From: CAZCBN01 sp964496975
Lineage (GTDB): Bacteria > Planctomycetota > Phycisphaerae > Phycisphaerales > UBA1924
Assembly (NCBI GenBank): GCA_964496975.1
Contig: CAZCBN010000129.1
Coordinates: 1 to 9,171, forward strand
Reading direction: 5' to 3'
Length of the DNA: 9,171 nt
The notes beneath the pieces were generated by a model that made no database searches, was not told where the DNA came from, and worked only from the letters and a program-made list of their open reading frames with translations. The translations under genes and the position numbers were made by a program. The first letter of the stretch is position 1; each line of letters opens with the position of its first letter. Positions 5,405 to 9,171 of this stretch are shown in pieces.

Positions 5405-5667
5405 TGGGCAGGCACTACGTCCGCAGCGCCCGCCTGCCCGATGCGCCCAAGCCGGGCGCCTCCCGCCCCACACCGGCGCGCCCGCACCTGCGCGGGGCTG
5501 GTGGGCCGCGCGGGCGAGGCCCCCGGTCCCTCGACATCCCCGCCGAACTCGCGGAGGCGTCGGAGGTGGTGACGACCGACTACGAAGCGCTCCCCGCAGC
5601 CCTTTCCCGGCCCGACGTCGCAGCCCTGGCGCGCATACGCAAGCACCTGCGCGACGGCAGGCTGTAG
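5404..5667 (+). CDS. Small basic hypothetical protein, coupled to the terminase-like gene
   Basis: ATG 5404 overlaps the stop of the upstream gene as TGATG (5402-5406), the standard coupling layout. The 87-residue product has a basic, Pro/Gly/Arg-rich N-terminal half (about 1-42) that is likely disordered and an acidic-then-helical C-terminal half (LDIPAELAEASEVVTTDYEAL...ARIRKHLRDGRL). I recognise no family. The GC-rich N-terminal half could in principle be read in other frames, but the coupling favours this one. Confidence 0.62.
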   Translation: MGRHYVRSARLPDAPKPGASRPTPARPHLRGAGGPRGRGPRSLDIPAELAEASEVVTTDYEALPAALSRPDVAALARIRKHLRDGRL

Positions 5668-5693
5668 CACGGCGTCGGAGCCTGCCCGAAGTG

Positions 5694-5739
5694 GAAATCA
5701 AGGGGGTTTTCAAGACGAATTCAAAAGGGTTTTCAAGAC
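5694..5739. repeat. Two tandem 23-bp direct repeats (iteron-like)
   Basis: 5694-5716 and 5717-5739 abut head to tail and agree at 20 of 23 positions; the shared core GGGTTTTCAAGACGAA is exact at 5704-5719 and 5727-5742. The period of 23 bp is near two helical turns and is in the usual range of plasmid iterons (about 17-23 bp). The sequence is A/T-rich compared with its flanks and lies outside genes. Only two copies are present, so an operator or resolution-type site is an alternative. Confidence 0.6.
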
Positions 5740-5742
5740 GAA

Positions 5743-5773
5743 GAAGGGCCGGGGGAGCGATCCCCGGCCCTTC
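5743..5773. terminator. Perfect 12-bp hairpin, convergent terminator
   Basis: GAAGGGCCGGGG (5743-5754) is the exact reverse complement of CCCCGGCCCTTC (5762-5773), with a 7-nt loop GAGCGAT. It lies between two convergent transcription units. An A-rich run upstream (GACGAAGAA) would give U-richness to minus-strand transcripts, but there is no clean T-run on the plus side. It can serve both strands. Confidence 0.7.
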
Positions 5774-5815
5774 GCCACGACGCCAGCCTGAACCCTAAGG
5801 CTCCCGCGCCGTGGT

Positions 5816-5846
5816 GTCCCTCACCAACCATGGTTGGTCCCTCACC
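5816..5846. repeat. 16-bp perfect palindrome overlapped by a 10-bp direct repeat
   Basis: ACCAACCATGGTTGGT (5823-5838) is a perfect palindrome. GTCCCTCACC occurs at 5816-5825 and again at 5837-5846, a 21-bp period, overlapping both ends of the palindrome. It ends 4 bp before the stop of the convergent minus-strand gene. The combined symmetry suggests a protein-binding or recombination site. Confidence 0.5.
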
Positions 5847-5849
5847 GAC

Positions 5850-6254
5850 TCAGGATCCGGCGTCCTGGTCGGCAGTCAACATCTCGTAGGCGGCGCGGGC
5901 GGCGGCAGACAGCAGCGCGGCGGCCGCGGCGTGGCGCTCGTCGCCGCCGGGGCGGTTGGCGAGCAGGACCACGGCGCCGATCTGGTACGCCTCGCAGCTG
6001 GTCGTCCCCAGGTTGTCGATCGCCATGCGCGGGTCGGTGCCGCTGGCGGTGTCGAGCAGTTCGTCGGGCCAGAGCGCGGCGGCGAGGGCGGCGCAGGCGG
6101 CGGGGCCGTGCATGGGGTGCTCCAGAGCCGGGCGCAGTTCGGGCACGGGGGCGGCGGCCAGGGCGAGCAGGGTGTCGGTGGCCTCGGGGTTGTCGGCGAG
6201 CTGCGCGGTGCGGGCGAGGAGCGCCGCGAGGGCGCTGGTGGTGGTGGTCTGCAT
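5850..6254 (-). CDS. Alanine-rich hypothetical protein, third gene of the minus-strand cassette
   Basis: The start codon reads ATG at 6252-6254 on the minus strand, with a GGAGAAG ribosome binding site about 5 nt upstream; the stop is at 5850-5852. The product is 134 residues, rich in Ala and Leu, predicted as a bundle of helices (SALAALLARTAQLADN..., ACAALAAALWPDELLD, HAAAAALLSAAARAAYEML). There is a single Cys pair region (CAA, CEAYQ) but no zinc motif. I know no family. It begins with the shared leader MQTTTTS, is preceded by one of the two GGGGGCCGG hairpins, and probably shares the promoter near 7013. Confidence 0.68.
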   Translation of the reverse strand: MQTTTTSALAALLARTAQLADNPEATDTLLALAAAPVPELRPALEHPMHGPAACAALAAALWPDELLDTASGTDPRMAIDNLGTTSCEAYQIGAVVLLANRPGGDERHAAAAALLSAAARAAYEMLTADQDAGS

Positions 6255-6277
6255 GGTCTTCTCCGTTCGTGGTCGGT

Positions 6278-6300
6278 GGGGGCCGGTCTGTCCGGCCCCC
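6278..6300 (-). repeat. Intergenic hairpin copy 1 of the minus-strand cassette
   Basis: GGGGGCCGG (6278-6286) and CCGGCCCCC (6292-6300) form a perfect 9-bp stem with a 5-nt loop. On the minus strand it begins about 8 nt after the stop of the gene at 6309-6536 and precedes the ribosome binding site of the gene at 5850-6254. It has the same stem and spacing as the copy at 6563-6585, both preceded by TGACGACGAC on the minus strand. Candidate for mRNA stabilisation, processing or attenuation. Confidence 0.65.
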
Positions 6301-6308
6301 GGTCGTCG

Positions 6309-6536
6309 TCAGCGGGTCGCCCACGTGGGGCGGTCGGGGTAGGTGTAGACGGTCAGATCGCCCACGGTGTCCTGGAGGCGCCGCAGGATCGCCGCGTGGA
6401 TCTCGCCGGCGCGCTTGCGGTCGCGGCGGGGCAGGAGCGGCGCCAGGTCGGCGGCGCTGGCGATGCGGTGGGCGTGGGTCAGGGTGTCGCCCGGAATCTG
6501 AACGCGCAGGGTGTAGGTGGTCGGGGTGGTCTGCAT
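6309..6536 (-). CDS. Small hypothetical protein, second gene of the minus-strand cassette
   Basis: The preferred start is the ATG at 6534-6536 (minus strand), which has AGGAG about 9 nt upstream; a longer reading from 6596 would overlap the upstream gene and the hairpin and lacks a ribosome binding site. The product is 75 residues beginning MQTTPTTYTLRVQIPGD. It could form two beta strands (TYTLRVQI, LTVYTYPDRPTW) around helices (LTHAHRIASAADLAPLL, KRAGEIHAAILRRLQDTV). I recognise no family; a small alpha/beta protein is all that can be said. Its start context matches those of its neighbours. Confidence 0.62.
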   Translation of the reverse strand: MQTTPTTYTLRVQIPGDTLTHAHRIASAADLAPLLPRRDRKRAGEIHAAILRRLQDTVGDLTVYTYPDRPTWATR

Positions 6537-6562
6537 CGGTGGGGTCTCCTGTGGGGGAAGGT

Positions 6563-6585
6563 GGGGGCCGGTCTTCCCGGCCCCC
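6563..6585 (-). repeat. Intergenic hairpin copy 2 of the minus-strand cassette
   Basis: GGGGGCCGG (6563-6571) and CCGGCCCCC (6577-6585) form a perfect 9-bp stem around TCTTC. On the minus strand it starts 7 nt after the SWIM gene stop at 6593-6595 and precedes the ribosome binding site of the next gene. It differs from copy 1 in the loop and in one base next to the stem. Confidence 0.65.
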
Positions 6586-6592
6586 GTCGTCG

Positions 6593-6946
6593 TCACCAGA
6601 CCGGCTCCAGGTAGGCGTCGGGGTTCATGTGGACTTCGCGGGTCCAGTCGAGGAGGGCCGCCGCGTCGCGGTAGTTCTCTTCGGCCTCGGCGCGGGCGTC
6701 TTCGCGGCGCAGGTCCTCGACCATCAGGCCGTGCTTGCAGACACCGTGGATCGCGAAGAAGGGGCAGTCGCAGTGGGTGGTCTCCAGCGTGTCGGCGTCG
6801 GTGTGGACCGAGTGGGTGCGGTCGGTGTCGCCGATGTGCTGCACGACGGCGAAGCGGGCGGTCAGGGTCTCGACCAGGTACTTGCTGGCGTCGCGGTCAG
6901 CGTTGCGGCGGGCGATCTGGGCGGCGGTTTCGCGGGGGGTCTGCAT
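6593..6946 (-). CDS. SWIM zinc-finger protein
   Basis: The start is the ATG at 6944-6946 (minus strand), with AAGGA about 9 nt upstream and a good promoter at 6990-7018; the frame upstream of it is open but runs through the promoter. The 117-residue product has the SWIM motif CxCx8CxH: Cys59, Cys61, Cys70 and His72, in THCDCPFFAIHGVCKHGLMV. SWIM zinc fingers bind DNA or protein partners and occur in plant MuDR/FAR1 factors, bacterial SWI2/SNF2 proteins and many small stand-alone proteins of mobile elements. A strand-rich segment precedes the finger (RFAVVQHIGDTDRTHSVHT) and a charged helix follows it. It is the first gene of the cassette and begins MQTPRET. Confidence 0.85.
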   Translation of the reverse strand: MQTPRETAAQIARRNADRDASKYLVETLTARFAVVQHIGDTDRTHSVHTDADTLETTHCDCPFFAIHGVCKHGLMVEDLRREDARAEAEENYRDAAALLDWTREVHMNPDAYLEPVW

Positions 6947-6989
6947 CGGGGTGGTTCCTTTCGAGTGTCCCATCGCTCGGGACAACGAT

Positions 6990-7018
6990 ATACTATCCCA
7001 TGAGAGATAATATGTCAA
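6990..7018 (-). promoter_or_regulatory. Sigma70-type promoter for the minus-strand cassette
   Basis: On the minus strand, TTGACA (7018-7013) is followed after exactly 17 bp by TAGTAT (6995-6990). The -35 box is a perfect consensus and the -10 has four of six consensus bases. Transcription would start near 6983, leaving a leader of about 37 nt before the ATG at 6946. The region is AT-rich relative to the rest of the window. Confidence 0.8.
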
Positions 7019-7083
7019 GAATCCAAGGCGTATATTTTGCACATGACAAGAGATATTTTACGGGGTAGAATCTATCCCATGAG
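6993..7083. repeat. 12-bp direct repeat shared by both divergent promoters (operator candidate)
   Basis: CTATCCCATGAG occurs at 6993-7004 and at 7072-7083. The first copy overlaps the -10 box and spacer of the minus-strand promoter; the second covers the predicted start point and first codons of the plus-strand gene. AGAGATA also recurs at 7003-7009 and 7049-7055. The placement fits a common repressor acting on both promoters. Confidence 0.5.
7043..7071 (+). promoter_or_regulatory. Promoter giving a likely leaderless mRNA
   Basis: ATGACA (7043-7048) is separated by 17 bp from TAGAAT (7066-7071). Each box differs by one base from consensus. The A of the start codon at 7079 is 8 nt from the end of the -10 box, which is the expected transcription start, so the mRNA would begin at the AUG. 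No Shine-Dalgarno sequence stands before that ATG. Confidence 0.68.
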
Positions 7084-7303
7084 CGCAGAATTCATCGGCA
7101 TGGGGGAGGCGGCGCGGCGCCTTCAGGTCTCGGAGCCGCGAGTGGCGCGCGACGTGCTCAGGCGTGCGGGCGTGGAGATGATAGCCATCTCGCCCCGGGC
7201 CTTCGCCGTTCGCGCAGCCGACGTGGAGAAGCTCGCGCAAGAGCGCGGAGGCAAAGTGGGGCCTGGCCGCCCGCGCAAGAAGCCAGCCGAGGCCCAGCCG
7301 TGA
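7079..7303 (+). CDS. Small helix-turn-helix protein with C-terminal AT-hook-like motif
   Basis: ATG 7079 is chosen because the promoter's start point falls on it; in-frame starts at 7037 (TTG) and 7043 (ATG) lie within or before the promoter. The 74-residue product has an excisionase/MerR-like HTH at about 6-35 (GMGEAARRLQVSEPRVARDVLRRAGV), a strand ISPRAFAVRAADVEKL typical of the wing of these small regulators, and a basic tail with GPGRPRKKP (about 61-69), an AT-hook-like GRP core. It should bind DNA, perhaps the AT-rich divergent region in front of it, and act as regulator of both promoters. GTGA overlap leads to the next gene. Confidence 0.78.
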   Translation: MSAEFIGMGEAARRLQVSEPRVARDVLRRAGVEMIAISPRAFAVRAADVEKLAQERGGKVGPGRPRKKPAEAQP

Positions 7304-7734
7304 CCCTGGCCGAAGGCGCGGATCTGGCCCTGGTCCACGCGGCGGCGGCGCTGCGGGCGGGGGTCGCCTCCCAAGGCTTCGAGCGCATCGGCGACGATGC
7401 AGGGCGCCGGGAGCGGGCCGCCCTCTGCGTCGAGGAGCTGCGCGCCACCTGTCGCGCCCTGCACGCTGCGGGCGTCACCCTGCGCGACGCGCCCGCACCC
7501 GACCCGATCCCCCTGCGCCAGCTCGACACGCCCGACACGCGCGCCCTGCTGGCTGGCGTGGAAGCTCTCCTGCCGATCGCGGAGAGGATCGACGCCGCCC
7601 GTGGCCGCGCCCTCGACCGGCCCGTGGCGGGGTCTGCTGGCCTCGACCTGGCCGAAGAGCTGGCGCAGCTCGCAGCGCGTCTCCAGCTCGAGATCCACGG
7701 CCCCGGCGAGCGCGTCACCGGAGGGCGCGAGTAG
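7300..7734 (+). CDS. Hypothetical all-helical protein
   Basis: GTG 7300 overlaps the stop of the HTH gene (GTGA). The 144-residue product is Ala/Leu/Arg/Asp-rich and predicted nearly all helix with no motif or zinc ligand set (single Cys residues in ALCVEELRATCRAL). Segments such as ELRATCRALHAAGV and DLAEELAQLAARLQLEI may pack as a helical bundle. I recognise no family. It forms a two-gene unit with the HTH/AT-hook protein and ends before the hairpin at 7765-7798. Confidence 0.66.
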   Translation: MTLAEGADLALVHAAAALRAGVASQGFERIGDDAGRRERAALCVEELRATCRALHAAGVTLRDAPAPDPIPLRQLDTPDTRALLAGVEALLPIAERIDAARGRALDRPVAGSAGLDLAEELAQLAARLQLEIHGPGERVTGGRE

Positions 7735-7764
7735 AGGCGCCGCGAACATAGACCCCACGAAGAC

Positions 7765-7798
7765 GAAGCGCCCCGGGGCGGTAACCCCGAGGCGCTTC
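7765..7798 (+). terminator. Strong hairpin terminator between two plus-strand units
   Basis: GAAGCGCC (7765-7772) pairs with GGCGCTTC (7791-7798), then after a single C/A mismatch CGGGG (7774-7778) pairs with CCCCG (7785-7789), loop CGGTAA. This is 13 base pairs. No T-run follows. It lies 30 nt after a stop codon and 54 nt before the next start. A second small inverted repeat GCCGAT/ATCGGC follows at 7801-7821. Confidence 0.6.
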
Positions 7799-7851
7799 AG
7801 GCCGATGCCGGCGTGATCGGCTAAGGCCGCGACACCAGGAGGAAAGATCTC

Positions 7852-8670
7852 ATGGTGCCCACAGGCACATTATCGACCGCGGAAGGCATTCTCCGCAACC
7901 CCGACGCCGTTTCCGTTCCCGCGCTGGAGCTCTACCGCCTGCTCCAGCGCCTCTCCCAGCGCACCGGCACCGCCTGCGTCCGACTGCTGGCGACCCTCGC
8001 CAGGATGCACGGGCGCTGCGAGCGCGCCACCCGCTACGCCCTCGCGGAGCTGGTGAAGGCCGGGTGGCTGGAGCGCACCCACACCAGATCCGGCGGCAAG
8101 TCCCTGCTCTTCCTGCGGCCCCTGGTGCGCGTCGCAGCTCGTGGTCGCGGGCGCTTCGGACGCATCGCCGCAGCTGCTCCGGCGCCTTCTTCGGCCCGCC
8201 CGGTTGCAGGCAGGATTGCAGGATGCCCTGCCTCTCGATTGCAGGATGCTCCCTCCTCACCATATGAAGAGACTCCCGCAGGGAAAGGAGACGACAAGAG
8301 CGCCACCAGCCAGGCGAAGCCCTCGCCCGTGACCGACGCCGGTGTTGTCGTTCCTCCCTCCTTGGAACCGGATCCCAGCGTCAGGCGCCGTGCGGAGGCC
8401 GCAGCCAGAGCCTACGCGGAGAAGCACCCCGTCCGATCGTGGCCCGCGCTGCTGCGCGTGGCGATCCGCGACCGCTGGGAGCCGCCCGCCGCCGTCGCCA
8501 CCGAGGCCCGCGTCGGCCCGCACCGCCTGGTGACGGCGCCACCCGACTACGCCCTGCGGTCGAAAGAGGCACGGCAGGCGGTCTCTGCGCCTCAACCTGG
8601 GGCGGAAGGGGCTGGGAGCGGCCAGGAAGCCCTCCGCGCCGCTCTGTCCGCTCTACGGGGTCGCGCGTGA
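7852..8670 (+). CDS. Winged-helix protein, candidate plasmid replication initiator
   Basis: ATG 7852 has AGGAGGA (7837-7843) 8 nt upstream. The product is 272 residues in three parts. Residues about 23-92 form a winged-helix/HTH_36-like domain (LYRLLQRLSQRTGTACVRLLATLAR, RATRYALAELVKAGWLERTHTRSGGKSLLFLRPL). Residues about 93-175 are a low-complexity Ala/Pro/Ser/Arg linker. A C-terminal helical segment (about 178-215: RAEAAARAYAEKHPVRSWPALLRVAIRDRWEPP) resembles the C-terminal parts of DnaD/O-type replication proteins and plasmid wHTH replication proteins. The linker-coding DNA contains repeats (8204-8249). A role as origin-binding initiator or helicase loader is inference; a transcriptional regulator is the alternative. 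GTG of the next gene overlaps its stop (GTGA). Confidence 0.75.
   Translation: MVPTGTLSTAEGILRNPDAVSVPALELYRLLQRLSQRTGTACVRLLATLARMHGRCERATRYALAELVKAGWLERTHTRSGGKSLLFLRPLVRVAARGRGRFGRIAAAAPAPSSARPVAGRIAGCPASRLQDAPSSPYEETPAGKGDDKSATSQAKPSPVTDAGVVVPPSLEPDPSVRRRAEAAARAYAEKHPVRSWPALLRVAIRDRWEPPAAVATEARVGPHRLVTAPPDYALRSKEARQAVSAPQPGAEGAGSGQEALRAALSALRGRA
8204..8249. repeat. Iteron-like repeats inside the initiator-like gene
   Basis: GATTGCAGGATGC occurs exactly at 8214-8226 and 8237-8249 (23-bp period), and TTGCAGG also at 8204-8210, giving three TTGCAGG boxes at 8204, 8216 and 8239. GGCAGG (8209-8214) and CCTGCC (8227-8232) add a dyad. The 23-bp period is not a multiple of three, and the two 13-mers encode different residues (around Ile122-Cys125 and Leu130-Ala133), so the repetition is of DNA, not of peptide. 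It lies in the linker between the two domains. Confidence 0.6.
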
Positions 8671-9171
8671 GCGAACCGCAGGCCACGGGCGAACGCGCTA
8701 CCGACACCCCGCATGACGTTGCCGACGACTGGGTGACGGTCGCGGAGGCGGCGCGCCGGCTGGGGATCACCGCGCGGTCGGTGCGTCGCCATGTGGAGCG
8801 ACTCGCGGACGCGGACAGGGACATCGCGGACGCGGACGCCCGCAACGTCCGCAACGCCCGCGACGAACGCAACCGCCCGGTGCGTCTGGTGCGTCTCTCC
8901 TCTCTCAAAGCGGCGCCTGGCCCCGACGCGGACGCGGACGCGGACAACGTGGACACGGACGCCCGCAACGTCCACCATGTCCGCGATGCCACCGACGCGC
9001 GCGACGTGCTGATCGAGCAGCTCACGGCGCGACTCGCGGACGCGCAGGGAGAGCGGGACGCGTGGAAGACGCAGGCCCAAGCGGCTCAGGAGACCACCGC
9101 CCGACTGGTTGCCCAACTCGCCGACTCCGACGCGCGCCTGGCCTCCGTCCTGGCCGCGACGGGCCGGGTGC
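8667..9171 (+). CDS. HTH protein with coiled coil (open at window end; continues at position 1 if circular)
   Basis: GTG 8667 overlaps the previous stop (GTGA); ACGGGG just upstream is a weak ribosome binding site. Within the window 168 residues are encoded. Residues 22-46 form a MerR/excisionase-like HTH (WVTVAEAARRLGITARSVRRHVERL). A segment rich in Asp, Ala, Arg and Asn follows (ADADRDIADADARNVRNARDERN, then PVRLVRLSSL and another DADADAD run). Residues 113-165 have heptad-like Leu/Ala spacing of a coiled coil (LIEQLTARLADAQGERDAWKTQ...TTARLVAQLADSDARLASVL). With the fragment at 1-127 it totals 207 residues ending in RPWWRWWG. A DNA-binding regulator or segregation-type protein is possible; I cannot assign it further. 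Confidence 0.8.
   Translation, partial: MSEPQATGERATDTPHDVADDWVTVAEAARRLGITARSVRRHVERLADADRDIADADARNVRNARDERNRPVRLVRLSSLKAAPGPDADADADNVDTDARNVHHVRDATDARDVLIEQLTARLADAQGERDAWKTQAQAAQETTARLVAQLADSDARLASVLAATGRV
8833..8973. repeat. 18-bp direct repeat within the HTH/coiled-coil gene
   Basis: CGGACGCCCGCAACGTCC occurs at 8833-8850 and 8956-8973, 123 bp (41 codons) apart, both in the same reading frame and both encoding DARNV. Around it, GCGGAC units recur (8829-8838, 8928-8942). The in-frame spacing points to a duplicated acidic/basic peptide module, so a protein-level repeat is the simpler explanation. Confidence 0.55.

Larger units (their letters stand above)
5668..5849. other. 182-bp convergent intergenic region dense in repeats
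   Basis: The plus-strand gene ending at 5667 and the minus-strand gene ending at 5850 face each other here. The gap holds two tandem 23-bp direct repeats, a perfect terminator hairpin and a palindrome with overlapping direct repeats, each listed separately. No gene is seen. Such repeat density in a short gap of a small replicon is typical of origins, incompatibility regions or partition/resolution sites. Confidence 0.55.

Noticed and set aside
2764..5670. A 968-codon open frame on the minus strand, and others antisense to the replication operon (1538-3505, 3687-4250)
   Set aside because: Open antisense frames are expected in GC-rich DNA. Their translations are Arg/Ala/Pro/Gly-rich without domains, and the plus strand carries recognisable primase, helicase and TerS-like proteins there.
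5694..5739. CRISPR repeat array
   Set aside because: There are only two abutting 23-bp copies with no spacers and no cas genes.
6537..6596. Longer N-terminus for the gene at 6309-6536, starting at 6596
   Set aside because: It would read through the conserved intergenic hairpin, overlap the upstream stop and lack a ribosome binding site, whereas ATG 6536 has AGGAG and the shared MQT start.
5834..7003. Long plus-strand open frames across 5811-7068
   Set aside because: They are antisense shadows of the minus-strand cassette; the minus strand has the SWIM motif, ribosome binding sites and a consensus promoter. The plus-strand translations are Arg/Gly-rich with no domain.
7037..7078. Upstream starts (TTG 7037, ATG 7043) for the HTH/AT-hook protein
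   Set aside because: They lie within or before the -35 box of the promoter whose start point is 7079, and have no ribosome binding site.
8833..8973. Repeats in the HTH/coiled-coil gene as a DNA-level origin or centromere-like site
   Set aside because: The copies are 123 bp apart, in the same frame and encode the same peptide, so duplication of a protein module explains them.

Overview
This 9,171-base window is GC-rich (roughly 70% by eye) and reads as one compact extrachromosomal replicon: probably the whole of a circular plasmid or plasmid-like satellite of about 9,163 bp. The first 8 bases (positions 1-8) are repeated exactly as the last 8 (9164-9171). Closing the circle over them joins the open-ended gene at 8667-9171 in frame to the fragment that ends at position 127, giving a 207-residue protein. 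No integrase, relaxase, partition protein, toxin-antitoxin pair, rRNA, tRNA or CRISPR array was recognised. The host is uncertain: GC content, a SWIM zinc-finger protein, a TubC_N-like protein and HTH/coiled-coil proteins with a Trp-rich C-terminus suggest a GC-rich Chloroflexota (Thermomicrobia-like) or actinobacterium-like bacterium, but this is inference.

Layout. (a) 7852-9171 and 1-753, plus strand across the junction: a winged-helix protein that may be the replication initiator, an HTH/coiled-coil protein and a zinc-finger protein, linked by overlapping stop and start codons. (b) 754-957: a non-coding leader with a very strong 74-nt hairpin that pairs away the ribosome binding site of the next gene. 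(c) 958-4778, plus strand: a tight operon of a SpoVG-like protein, an unknown protein, an archaeo-eukaryotic-type primase, a D5-type superfamily 3 helicase and a TubC_N-like small protein. All four junctions are overlapping codons. (d) 4779-5059: a gap with hairpins and dyads leading to a small-terminase-like HTH protein and a small unknown protein (5060-5667). (e) 5668-5849: a convergent gap with two tandem 23-bp direct repeats, a perfect 12-bp terminator hairpin, and a 16-bp palindrome overlapped by a 10-bp direct repeat. (f) 5850-6946, minus strand: three small genes all beginning ATGCAGACC and separated by near-identical GGGGGCCGG/CCGGCCCCC hairpins; the first encodes a SWIM zinc finger. 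(g) 6947-7078: an AT-rich divergent promoter region with good sigma70-type promoters on both strands, then a small HTH/AT-hook protein and an unknown protein (7079-7734).

How it may work together: the primase and helicase supply the element's own replication, the winged-helix protein of 7852-8670 is the best candidate for origin recognition, and repeats inside its own linker-coding region (8204-8249) resemble the origin-in-initiator arrangement of phage lambda O. The 23-bp repeats at 5694-5739 are a competing origin or control candidate. The HTH/AT-hook protein probably controls the divergent promoters. The most novel-looking items are the SD-sequestering leader of the replication operon, the frame-independent repeats inside the initiator-like gene, and the hairpin-linked minus-strand cassette of mini-genes.
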